A stretch of 6,472 bases of DNA from Clostridia bacterium (GCA_017437165.1 JAFSBS010000436.1:1-6472); one strand, 5' to 3'; positions 1 to 6,152 are shown, counted from the first letter of the stretch. Program-made: numbers and translations. Notes: generated by a model from the sequence alone, not told the origin.

Positions 1-1
1 A

Positions 2-1042
2 ACCGAATCAATCGTTGCAAGAAGTCAGGGCAACTATGCAAGCGTTGATGCAATCGCAAAAGATGTTAAGTCAAAGCTCGGCGGCGAAACAATCGGTGTT
101 ATTTTTCCGATTCTTTCAAGAAACCGCTTTGCAATTTGTCTTAAAGGTATTGCTATGGGTGCAAAGAAAATTGTCCTTATGTTAAGCTATCCGAGCGATG
201 AAGTTGGTAACTGCCTTGTTTCGTTAGATAAAATTGATGAAGCTGGTATTAACCCATACAGTGATGTTTTAACACTCGAAAAATACCGTGAGCTTTTTGG
301 TGAGAATAAGCATGAGTTCACAGGTGTTGATTATGTAGATTATTATTCACAAATCATTCGTGATGCAGGTGCTGAAGTAGAGGTTATCTTTGCAAATCAG
401 CCAACAACAATTCTTAAATATACTGATTGCGTTCTCAACTGCGATATCCATACTCGTGCAAGAACAAAAAGAATTCTTCTTAAGAACGGTGCAAAAGTTG
501 TTTGTGGACTTGATGATATTCTCAATGCATCAGTTGATGGTAGTGGTTGCAACGAAAAATATGGTCTTTTAGGTTCAAATAAATCTACTGAAGATACAAT
601 CAAACTCTTCCCAAGAGAATGTAAAGATTTCGTTCTTGAAATTCAGAAACTTATTCTTGATGCTACAGGTAAGCATGTTGAAGTTATGGTTTACGGTGAC
701 GGTGCGTTTAAAGACCCTCAAGGTAAAATCTGGGAACTTGCCGATCCTTGTGTTTCACCGGCATTTACTGATGGTTTGGTTGGTACACCAAATGAATTAA
801 AACTTAAATATCTTGCAGATAATGACTTTAAAGATTTAAGTGGTGAAGAACTTAAAAAAGCTATTTCAGAAAGCATTAAGGCAAAGAGTGACAACCTTGT
901 TGGTAACATGGCTTCTCAAGGTACAACACCAAGACAATTAACTGACCTTATCGGTTCACTCTGTGACTTAACAAGTGGTTCAGGCGACAAAGGTACTCCT
1001 GTTGTTCTTGTTCAGGGTTATTTCGATAACTATACAAACTGA
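2..1042 (+). CDS. Coenzyme F420-0:L-glutamate ligase-family protein (5' truncated by window edge)
   Basis: The reading frame is open from base 2, so the ATG at 155 (MGAKKIV) is an internal methionine; the 51 codons before it (TESIVARSQGNYASVDAI...) are clearly part of the same protein. About 346 residues are visible and the true N-terminus, probably some 50 residues, lies outside. The sequence matches the clostridial proteins annotated as F420-0--gamma-glutamyl ligase (F420_ligase family). Recognisable blocks are GVIFPILSRNRFAICLKGIA, the LMLSYPSDEVGN segment, VLNCDIHTRARTKRIL, YGLLGSNKSTED, VMVYGDGAFKDP and the C-terminal LTSGSGDKGTP...GYFDNYT. In archaea and actinobacteria CofE/FbiB adds glutamate to F420-0. 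Most Clostridia are not known to make F420, so the substrate here is uncertain and the name is a family label. The gene ends 47 bases before the GMP synthase gene with no terminator visible between them, so the two may be co-transcribed. Confidence 0.85.
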   Translation, partial: TESIVARSQGNYASVDAIAKDVKSKLGGETIGVIFPILSRNRFAICLKGIAMGAKKIVLMLSYPSDEVGNCLVSLDKIDEAGINPYSDVLTLEKYRELFGENKHEFTGVDYVDYYSQIIRDAGAEVEVIFANQPTTILKYTDCVLNCDIHTRARTKRILLKNGAKVVCGLDDILNASVDGSGCNEKYGLLGSNKSTEDTIKLFPRECKDFVLEIQKLILDATGKHVEVMVYGDGAFKDPQGKIWELADPCVSPAFTDGLVGTPNELKLKYLADNDFKDLSGEELKKAISESIKAKSDNLVGNMASQGTTPRQLTDLIGSLCDLTSGSGDKGTPVVLVQGYFDNYTN

Positions 1043-1089
1043 TATTTTTAAAATTTTTGTGAAAAATATTTACAACGGAGGCAAAAAAT

Positions 1090-2070
1090 ATGGAAATGAT
1101 AAAAAGACCTGATGATATGCAAAGAATCACTACAAAAGAGCTTGCAAACGCATTTATTGATGAGCAGGTAAAAAAAGTACAAGAGCAAGTTGGTGACAAA
1201 AAAGTTTTACTCGCTCTTTCAGGTGGTGTTGACTCTTCTGTTGTTGCAGCACTTCTTATTAAAGCAATCGGCAAACAATTAGTTTGTGTTCATGTTAACC
1301 ACGGTCTTATGAGAAAAGGTGAGAGTGAACAGGTTATTGAAGTTTTTGGCAAACAACTTGACGCAAACTTAATTTATATCGATGCTACAGACAGATTTTT
1401 AGATAAATTAGCAGGTGTAAGTGAACCTGAAAAGAAAAGAAAGATTATCGGTGGCGAATTCATTGAAGTATTTAATGAAGAAGCAAAGAAATTAGAGGGT
1501 ATTTCTTTCCTTGCTCAAGGTACAATTTATCCTGATATTCTTGAAAGTGACGGCGTTAAAGCTCACCACAATGTTGGTGGTCTTCCGGAAGATATGAAAA
1601 TGGAACTTGTTGAACCTGTTGCACTTCTCTTTAAAGATGAAGTTCGTGTTGTAGGTTCGACTCTCGGTCTTCCGGATGAAATGGTTTATCGTCAACCATT
1701 CCCGGGGCCAGGACTTGGCGTTCGTTGCCTTGGTGCAATTACTCGTGACAGACTTCACGCTCTTCGTGAAGCAGACGCAATTCTCCGTGAAGAATTTGAC
1801 AAAAACGGTCTTGCAGGTAAAGTATGGCAATACTTTATTGCTGTTCCGGATGTTAAGAGCGTTGGTGTTAAAGACTCAAAGCGTTACGAAGGTTGGCCTG
1901 CAATCATCCGTGCAGTTAATACAACTGACGCTATGAGTGCTACAATTGAAGAAATTCCTTACGCAATTCTCCATAAAATTACAGACAGAATTACTCATGA
2001 AGTTGATGGTATCAACAGAGTACTCTATGACCTTACACCAAAGCCGATTGGAACAATTGAGTGGGAATGA
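1090..2070 (+). CDS. guaA: GMP synthase, ATP-pyrophosphatase/dimerisation part only (no GATase domain)
   Basis: A 326-residue protein matching the C-terminal two thirds of GMP synthase, which adenylates XMP and aminates it to GMP in purine synthesis. Visible features in order are the PP-loop SGGVDSS at residues 44-50, LAQGTIYPDILES at 141-153, HHNVGGLP at 159-166, RQPFPGPGLGVR at 201-212 and the C-terminal dimerisation-domain tail KPIGTIEWE at 318-326. Usual bacterial GuaA is about 510-525 residues, with an N-terminal class I glutamine amidotransferase. That domain is absent, and the preceding gene is unrelated, so it is not simply split off upstream. The start is set by ggagg at 1077-1081, eight bases before ATG 1090, and the N-terminal extension MEMIKRPDDMQRI is too short to hide a GATase. 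It either works with a separate glutaminase subunit, as in archaea, or uses ammonia. Core residues look intact, so it is not a decayed remnant. Confidence 0.9.
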   Translation: MEMIKRPDDMQRITTKELANAFIDEQVKKVQEQVGDKKVLLALSGGVDSSVVAALLIKAIGKQLVCVHVNHGLMRKGESEQVIEVFGKQLDANLIYIDATDRFLDKLAGVSEPEKKRKIIGGEFIEVFNEEAKKLEGISFLAQGTIYPDILESDGVKAHHNVGGLPEDMKMELVEPVALLFKDEVRVVGSTLGLPDEMVYRQPFPGPGLGVRCLGAITRDRLHALREADAILREEFDKNGLAGKVWQYFIAVPDVKSVGVKDSKRYEGWPAIIRAVNTTDAMSATIEEIPYAILHKITDRITHEVDGINRVLYDLTPKPIGTIEWE

Positions 2071-2088
2071 TTTTGCTTTGCAAAATCA
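2068..2088. repeat. Perfect short hairpin overlapping guaA stop codon
   Basis: TGATTTTGC (2068-2076) and GCAAAATCA (2080-2088) form a perfect 9-bp stem with a TTT loop. The first three bases are the guaA stop codon. No U-run follows, so it is not a standard intrinsic terminator; it may stabilise the mRNA 3' end or belong to the repeat block that follows. Confidence 0.6.
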
Positions 2089-2090
2089 AC

Positions 2091-2177
2091 TATGATTGCC
2101 AGACGGCAAGTTATAAGTTATGATACGCTAAAGCGTAGTTATAATTTGCTGTCGCAAAGTTAATTATTGCAATCATA
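2091..2177. repeat. Long imperfect palindrome (intergenic inverted-repeat element)
   Basis: The ends TATGATTGC (2091-2099) and GCAATCATA (2169-2177) are perfect 9-bp inverted repeats. Inside them GACGGCAA (2102-2109) pairs with TTGCTGTC (2146-2153) with one G-U pair, and TACGC (2124-2128) pairs with GCGTA (2133-2137) around a TAAA loop, with further A/T pairing between 2117-2123 and 2139-2145. The 87-base segment can therefore fold into one long arm. No open reading frame or convincing promoter is visible in it. It could be a small palindromic repeat or MITE-like element, or the structured 5' leader of the downstream S23-family gene. Confidence 0.55.
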
Positions 2178-2257
2178 TCATAACATTTAGCGAAGATAAA
2201 TTCATAACTCTAAACTCATAACTTTTTAGTTTTAGTTAAGAGATTAAGTTATGAGTT
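2108..2257. repeat. Cluster of AGTTATRA motifs on both strands
   Basis: The motif AGTTAT(G/A)A recurs through this block. On the plus strand it occurs at about 2109-2116 and 2116-2123 (overlapping tandem pair), 2137-2144 and 2247-2254. In inverted form (TCATAACT) it occurs at about 2202-2209 and 2216-2223, with a shorter TCATAA at 2178-2183. Six full copies in about 150 bases is more than AT-richness readily explains. Together with the palindromes this marks the interval between guaA and the S23-family gene as a repeat element rather than ordinary spacer. Confidence 0.5.
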
Positions 2258-2271
2258 TGCTTCGCTTTTTT
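2189..2271 (+). terminator. Terminator-like hairpin directly before the S23-family gene
   Basis: AAACTCATAACTT (2212-2224) and AAGTTATGAGTTT (2246-2258) are perfect 13-base inverted repeats. Outside them AGCGAAG (2189-2195) pairs with CTTCGCT (2260-2266), and the right arm runs into a T-run at 2266-2271. This is the geometry of a rho-independent terminator for guaA, though the 13-bp stem is A/T-rich and the closing stem is separated from it by an asymmetric loop. The SD aaggtgg of the next gene starts at 2274, leaving no room for a promoter after the hairpin, so it may act as an attenuator or structured leader for that gene. Confidence 0.6.
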
Positions 2272-2286
2272 ATAAGGTGGTAATTT

Positions 2287-2646
2287 ATGTCTAATAGTAT
2301 TTTAAGAGATAAATCAAAAGAATTTGCAAAAGAGATAGTTTTACTTTGCAGAAAAATAAAAAAGAATGGTATCGAGAGTGCGTTGGTTAATCAGCTTTTG
2401 CGTTCTGGTACTTCAGTTGGTGCTAATATACACGAAGCACAATATGCACAAGGCACTAAAGACTTTATTTCAAAATTAGAGATTTCCTTAAAAGAATGTA
2501 ACGAGAGCGAATATTGGCTTGAACTTTTAAAAGATACAGAAAGTATTTCAAGTGAAGATTTTGAGTTTTTTCAGAAATATTGTATTGACTTGCGCCGAAT
2601 GTTAGTTTCTTCTGTTACCACATTGAAAAATAAATCGAATAAATGA
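2287..2646 (+). CDS. S23 / 23S rRNA intervening-sequence family four-helix-bundle protein
   Basis: This is a 119-residue, almost wholly helical protein with the signature of the 23S rRNA IVS-encoded four-helix-bundle family: an N-terminal helix (LRDKSKEFAKEIVLLCRKI), the conserved QLLRSGTSVGANIHEA block at residues 36-51, and DFISKLEISLKECNESEYWLELL at 59-81, then a C-terminal helix from about 90. Length is typical. The start is supported by aaggtgg at 2274-2280, six bases before ATG 2287. Founding members lie inside insertions in 23S rRNA genes; many others, like this one, are free-standing, and their molecular role is not established. The Avd protein of diversity-generating retroelements has the same fold, but no reverse transcriptase or variable repeat is present. 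The gene follows a palindrome-rich repeat block and a terminator-like hairpin, and precedes a GIY-YIG gene by 21 bases. The setting suggests a mobile or accessory cassette. Confidence 0.88.
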   Translation: MSNSILRDKSKEFAKEIVLLCRKIKKNGIESALVNQLLRSGTSVGANIHEAQYAQGTKDFISKLEISLKECNESEYWLELLKDTESISSEDFEFFQKYCIDLRRMLVSSVTTLKNKSNK

Positions 2647-2667
2647 TTTTACGAGGTTGCAAATATC

Positions 2668-3498
2668 ATGGCTATTAGTAAAAAACTTGAAATAATTTAT
2701 CATAACGGACAACCTGATGGTATTCGTTCTATAAGAAGGCACCTTTCAACAATGACAACTTATGTTGTTCCAAGAACATTACTTTCTGAAGCTAAAAAAA
2801 TATCAGGAGTTAATCGTCCCGGTATATATTACCTGATAAGCGAGAATGATGATAACAAAATAGCTCAAATTTATGTTGGTCAAACCCGTAATGGTGTAGG
2901 AAGACTTGATGAGCACAATCGTTCTAAAGATTTTTGGAATAAAGCTATAATGTTTTTAGCTGATAACAAAACTTTTTCTCTTGATATGATAAGTGGTCTT
3001 GAAGCTTATGCAATTTCAAAAGCTCATGAAGCAAATAGATACAAAGTCGAAAACACTGTTAATCCTAAATATGAGATTGATGAATATGACCTTCCCTTGA
3101 TAGGAGAAGTATATGAAGAAATTAAATTTATAATGGCAACTCAAGGTTATAAAATGGAAAGCTCCAAAAATATCTTGAATGAGAATAATACTTTACATAC
3201 AACACGAAACGGAACACTTGCTTTTGGTATTTATAATGGTGAACATTTTGATGTTTTAGAAGATTCTGAAATTGATATGAGTCGTAAATGTCATTCACCG
3301 GCGATTGAAAAACAGCGGCAAACAGCACTTGAAAATGGTAATATTGTAAAAAAAGGTGAAAAATATATATTAACAATGTCAATTTCTTTTACATCTCCAA
3401 GTAGTGCCTCTATGTTTGTTATCGGTGGTTCAACAAATGGTTGGACTGAATGGAAAGATAAAGACGGTAGGACTCTTGATGAGATTTATAGAAAATAA
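2668..3498 (+). CDS. GIY-YIG nuclease-family protein with C-terminal DUF4357
   Basis: A 276-residue protein. Residues 1-45 (ending TTYVVPRTLLSEAK) match the short N-terminal region common to this family. The GIY-YIG core follows: GIYYLI at 52-57, IYVGQT at 68-73 (YVG in place of YIG), RLDEH at 79-83, and LE at 111-112, where E112 is the likely metal-binding glutamate. The C-terminal region from about 210 to 276, with SPSSASMFVIGGSTNGWTEW and GRTLDEI, resembles DUF4357. GIY-YIG domains cut DNA in homing endonucleases, UvrC and some restriction enzymes; the role of the DUF4357 subgroup is not known, so substrate and activity are inferred from fold only. The start ATG has acgagg at 2651-2656 upstream. 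Short gaps on both sides (21 and 18 bases) allow co-transcription with the S23-family gene and the transporter gene. Confidence 0.85.
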   Translation: MAISKKLEIIYHNGQPDGIRSIRRHLSTMTTYVVPRTLLSEAKKISGVNRPGIYYLISENDDNKIAQIYVGQTRNGVGRLDEHNRSKDFWNKAIMFLADNKTFSLDMISGLEAYAISKAHEANRYKVENTVNPKYEIDEYDLPLIGEVYEEIKFIMATQGYKMESSKNILNENNTLHTTRNGTLAFGIYNGEHFDVLEDSEIDMSRKCHSPAIEKQRQTALENGNIVKKGEKYILTMSISFTSPSSASMFVIGGSTNGWTEWKDKDGRTLDEIYRK

Positions 3499-3516
3499 AT
3501 TTTAATAGGGGGTTTT

Positions 3517-4773
3517 ATGCAAAATCTAAACTTCAAACGCACAAAACTTGCGTGTTACACAGCTTATTTTACAATGTCGTCAATATTCTGCGTACCACCA
3601 TTATTATTTATGACATTTCATAGTTTATATAATATTTCTTACACACTTTTAGGTACACTTGTTTTAACTAACTTTTGCACACAGATGTTGGTTGACTTGA
3701 TTTTTACTCTTTTTTCTAAAAAATTCAATATTCAAAAAGTAGTTAGGGTAATGCCTTGTATTACATCACTCGGACTTTTCATTTATGCTTTAATACCACA
3801 ATTTTTCCCACAGTATGCTTACATTGGTTTAGTTGTTGGTACAATAATTTTCTCAGTTTCAGCAGGTCTTTCAGAAGTTCTTTTAAGTCCTGTTATTGCC
3901 GCAATTCCATCAGAAAATCCGCAAAAGGATATGAGTATGCTCCATTCTCTTTATGCTTTTGGATTTTTCACAATGGTCGCAATAAGCACATTGTTCTTAA
4001 AATTATTCGGTAATGAAAACTGGGTTTATCTTGTATTACTGATTGGCACATTACCACTCTTAGCCGCTCTGCTGTTTAAAATTTCACCATTCCCTGACAT
4101 GACTGAAGAAGCTTCCCAAGATAAAAATAAAAGCAAAAATAGAAACAGAACTATCGGTCTTGCACTTTGTGTTGGTTGTATATTCTTAGGTAGTTGTGCA
4201 GAGAATACAATGTCTAACTGGATTTCTACATATATGGAAAATGCTTTAAACATTGACAAAGCATTAGGCGATATTTTAGGTATGGCAATGTTTGCAATTC
4301 TTTTAGGTATTACAAGAATCACTTATGCAAAATACGGCAAAAACATTTCAAAATTCTTGCTTATTAGTATGATTTGTGCCGCTATTTGTTACTTAACAGT
4401 AAGTTTTTCAAATAATACTATTTTAAGTTTTGTGGGCTGTATTTTAACCGGTATTTTCACATCAATGCTCTGGCCCGGAACGCTTATTCTTATGGAAGAA
4501 AATGTCAAAGGCGTGGGGGTTGCGGCGTATGCTTTAATGGCATCTGCCGGTGATTTTGGTGCATCGCTAGCACCACAACTTATGGGTATTATTATCGACA
4601 ATGTATCTGTAAGTGAATTTGCATTAAATATGAGTAATACTTTAAATCTTACACCAGAGCAAATCGGTTTAAAATCAGGTATGTTAATTACTTCTATTTT
4701 CCCGATTGTCGGTACTATTTTAGTACTATTTATTATTAAATATTTCAAGAAGAATAAATCACAGGAGAAATAA
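3517..4773 (+). CDS. Major facilitator superfamily transporter, sugar-permease-like
   Basis: A 418-residue integral membrane protein with about twelve hydrophobic helices in two halves: roughly 14-34, 42-66, 79-97, 101-129, 144-163 and 168-189, then 212-236, 248-268, 278-296, 300-324, 334-360 and 387-409. The halves are joined by a polar Lys/Asn-rich loop (about 190-211), and the tail KYFKKNKSQEK is positively charged. This is the classic MFS plan. The HSLYAFGFF segment (143-151), the SCAENTMSNW segment (226-235) and LWPGTLIL (318-325) resemble FucP/glucose-galactose permease-type members, but I cannot name the substrate. The SD agggggg-like run at 3507-3512 supports ATG 3517. The stop codon abuts the start of the glycosidase-like gene, implying translational coupling and a joint role in taking up and processing a glycan-derived sugar. 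Confidence 0.85.
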   Translation: MQNLNFKRTKLACYTAYFTMSSIFCVPPLLFMTFHSLYNISYTLLGTLVLTNFCTQMLVDLIFTLFSKKFNIQKVVRVMPCITSLGLFIYALIPQFFPQYAYIGLVVGTIIFSVSAGLSEVLLSPVIAAIPSENPQKDMSMLHSLYAFGFFTMVAISTLFLKLFGNENWVYLVLLIGTLPLLAALLFKISPFPDMTEEASQDKNKSKNRNRTIGLALCVGCIFLGSCAENTMSNWISTYMENALNIDKALGDILGMAMFAILLGITRITYAKYGKNISKFLLISMICAAICYLTVSFSNNTILSFVGCILTGIFTSMLWPGTLILMEENVKGVGVAAYALMASAGDFGASLAPQLMGIIIDNVSVSEFALNMSNTLNLTPEQIGLKSGMLITSIFPIVGTILVLFIIKYFKKNKSQEK

Positions 4774-5730
4774 ATGAGGAATATTACTTTTGAAGAATTC
4801 AATAATCTCGAATTTAAGTTGTATAAAAAAAATCCGATTATTAAAAATCCATTTACAAGTTTTGTTATTGCTGACCCAAGCGTATTAACACCTGATATTT
4901 CCCATGATAAGAGATTTCATTTATTTTGTCACACTTTTTTTGGCGTTTATATGTATTCGAGTGAAGATGGTATAAACTTTAAGAAGATTAGAAAAATTAC
5001 AAACAGAGCAATGCGACCAAACATAAACTATGTTGATGGCTCATATTACTTATTTTTTGAAAGAACTAAACCTGTTATATGTAATTTATTAAGTCTTTTC
5101 GGTTTGAAATGGAAATCTGAAATATATTGTACAGAATCAACTGATTTGAGAAACTGGTGCAAACCTTATCCTGTTATTACAAAATCAAGAGATTATCAGG
5201 AAGATGAGAGAGGTTTGGCAATTTCAAATCCTTTCCTTTTAAAAACTGAAGATAATTTTAGATTATATTATTCTTGTGGACAAACCTTTATAAAGGACTG
5301 CGGATTCTGCGAACCAACTCATATAAGCTTTGCAGAAAGCAAAAGTGTTAATAATGATTATGTTTCACTTGAAAAACCAATAATCAGTCCCGATAAAAAT
5401 TCAGAATATTTAAATCTGTGTTCAGGTTGTTTGAAGGTTTACAAGCTTAAAGATTGCTTTATAGGACTTCAGAATGGTCTTTTTGAAAAAGAAGGAAAAA
5501 GTCATTCTGCAATTATGTTATTAAAATCAGATGACGGTATAAATTTCGATTTTGTTAAACCATTCTTAATTCCACAAAAATGTGGCTCAAACAATTGGAT
5601 GGCACAATATGTTTACGCATGTTGTCTTACAAAAACTGCCAATAAATTCAGATTGTATTTTAATGCCCGAAATGTTTCAAATAATTTATTAGGCAGAGAA
5701 AGTATTGGTGTTTTTGAAGCGAATTTTTAG
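4774..5730 (+). CDS. Five-bladed beta-propeller glycosidase-like protein (GH32/43/130-type fold)
   Basis: A 318-residue protein without a signal peptide, so probably cytoplasmic. It has the repeating blade pattern of the arabinanase/levansucrase/invertase superfamily: ADPSVLTPD at 33-41, SSEDGINFKKI at 62-72, YVDGSYYLFFERT at 86-98, STDLRNW at 122-128, AISNPFLLKTEDNFRLYYS at 149-167, KSDDGINFDFVKP at 251-263, and a closing strand GRESIGVFEANF at 307-318. The candidate acidic residues are D34, the E144-E146 region and E309, but I cannot assign catalytic roles or choose a GH family. It is slightly short for a full GH43 or GH130 enzyme. ATG 4774 follows the transporter stop directly, with aggaga at 4763-4768 as SD. 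An intracellular glycosidase or phosphorylase acting on imported oligosaccharide is the simplest reading. It is unusually cysteine-rich (several CxxC-like pairs such as CGFC and CSGC). Confidence 0.72.
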   Translation: MRNITFEEFNNLEFKLYKKNPIIKNPFTSFVIADPSVLTPDISHDKRFHLFCHTFFGVYMYSSEDGINFKKIRKITNRAMRPNINYVDGSYYLFFERTKPVICNLLSLFGLKWKSEIYCTESTDLRNWCKPYPVITKSRDYQEDERGLAISNPFLLKTEDNFRLYYSCGQTFIKDCGFCEPTHISFAESKSVNNDYVSLEKPIISPDKNSEYLNLCSGCLKVYKLKDCFIGLQNGLFEKEGKSHSAIMLLKSDDGINFDFVKPFLIPQKCGSNNWMAQYVYACCLTKTANKFRLYFNARNVSNNLLGRESIGVFEANF

Positions 5731-5741
5731 TACCATTTCTC

Positions 5742-5770
5742 TTGACAATTAAATATAGTGGTAGTATAAT
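5742..5770 (+). promoter_or_regulatory. Consensus sigma-A promoter for the trp T-box transcript
   Basis: TTGACA at 5742-5747 and TATAAT at 5765-5770 are both perfect consensus hexamers, with an optimal 17-base spacer. Transcription would start near 5777, just before the T-box leader. It begins only 11 bases after the preceding stop codon, with no terminator in between, so readthrough from upstream is also possible. Confidence 0.93.
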
Positions 5771-5776
5771 ACAAAA

Positions 5777-6055
5777 CATAATAAATAAACCGTTGAAGCG
5801 GAGATAACGGCAATTATGCCTTCACAGAGAGCCTGTGTTGCTGAAAGTCAGGTAAGAAACAAGTTGTCAAATGGACCGCTGAGGGTGTAGTCAAATGTGT
5901 TTTCACAGAGTATTCTACAACGATTGATGAGCGTTAATCATCTTGGGTATGATAGTACCTTAAAAGAGCATAGTTTTACTATGAATTCAAGGTGGCACCG
6001 CGGATTTTTATAATTCGTCCTTGACAGTTAATTTAATTCTGTCAAGGGCTTTTTT
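5777..6055 (+). ncRNA. T-box leader (riboswitch), tRNA-Trp specific
   Basis: This structured leader binds uncharged tRNA and controls transcription of the downstream genes. The T-box core AAGGTGGCACCGCGG lies at 5989-6003, with the TGGC bulge (5993-5996) that pairs with the tRNA acceptor end. Stem I is closed by AGCGG (5797-5801) with CCGCT (5876-5880); its distal part holds the usual CAGAGAGCC segment (5825-5833). In the specifier loop TGGACC (5872-5877) gives the specifier UGG, i.e. tryptophan, which agrees with trpB downstream. Further stems are TGTAG/CTACA (5886-5890/5915-5919) and CATAGT/ACTATG (5969-5974/5978-5983). The antiterminator pairs CAAGG (5988-5992) with CCTTG (6019-6023), which excludes the terminator. 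Low charged tRNA-Trp should therefore raise transcription. Confidence 0.95.
6019..6055 (+). terminator. T-box regulated intrinsic terminator
   Basis: CCTTGACAG (6019-6027) and CTGTCAAGG (6039-6047) form a perfect 9-bp stem with an 11-base A/T loop, followed by GC and a T-run at 6050-6055. The left arm also pairs with the T-box core, giving the two mutually exclusive states of the riboswitch. Confidence 0.95.
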
Positions 6056-6080
6056 ATTTCCTTGACTAAAGGAGAAATTT

Positions 6081-6116
6081 ATGTTATTAACAAAACGATG
6101 GCGTAGCTCAAGATAA
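6081..6116 (+). CDS. Putative Trp-containing leader peptide (11 aa)
   Basis: A short open frame encoding MLLTKRWRSSR then TAA. It has a strong SD, AAAGGAG at 6068-6074, six bases before ATG 6081, which is as good as any in the window. It lies between the T-box terminator and trpB, so it is transcribed only in the antiterminated RNA. Residue 7 is tryptophan (TGG at 6099-6101), flanked by arginines, and the last four codons plus stop fall in the left arm of a hairpin whose right arm covers the trpB SD. This is the layout expected of a regulatory leader peptide that reports tryptophan availability. It has one Trp codon, whereas known trp leader peptides usually have two or three, so the role is inferred and the peptide itself may be unimportant. 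Confidence 0.55.
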   Translation: MLLTKRWRSSR

Positions 6117-6143
6117 ACTTATTTTAATTTAATTATCTTGGAG
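6107..6143 (+). promoter_or_regulatory. Hairpin sequestering the trpB Shine-Dalgarno
   Basis: CAAGATAA (6109-6116) and TTATCTTG (6133-6140) are perfect 8-bp inverted repeats with a 16-base A/T loop. With G6141 bulged, CT (6107-6108) also pairs with AG (6142-6143), so the stem covers GGAG of the trpB SD (GGAGG, 6140-6144). The left arm is the 3' end of the short leader ORF, including its stop codon, so a ribosome there would open the stem. Confidence 0.55.
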
Positions 6144-6152
6144 GAATTAATT

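Noticed and set aside
155..1042. ATG 155 as the start of the F420 ligase-family gene
   Set aside because: Conserved family sequence continues in frame upstream to base 2, and there is no SD before 155.
948..1274. Minus-strand open frame across the F420 ligase/guaA junction
   Set aside because: It overlaps two well-supported genes and their intergenic SD, and its low-complexity Ser/Ala/Phe translation looks like an antisense shadow.
1090..2070. GMP synthase acquired from archaea because it is GATase-less
   Set aside because: Its motifs look bacterial and its base composition resembles that of the neighbouring gene; domain architecture alone does not show transfer.
2091..2270. Repeats before the S23 gene as a CRISPR array
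   Set aside because: The repeats are only 7-9 bases, occur in both orientations and have no regular spacers; no cas genes are nearby.
2287..2646. S23-family protein as Avd of a diversity-generating retroelement
   Set aside because: No reverse transcriptase, template repeat or variable repeat is present in the window.
4389..4802. Minus-strand open frame within the transporter gene
   Set aside because: It is antisense to a clear MFS protein; its composition mirrors the complementary membrane-helix codons and it matches no recognised family.
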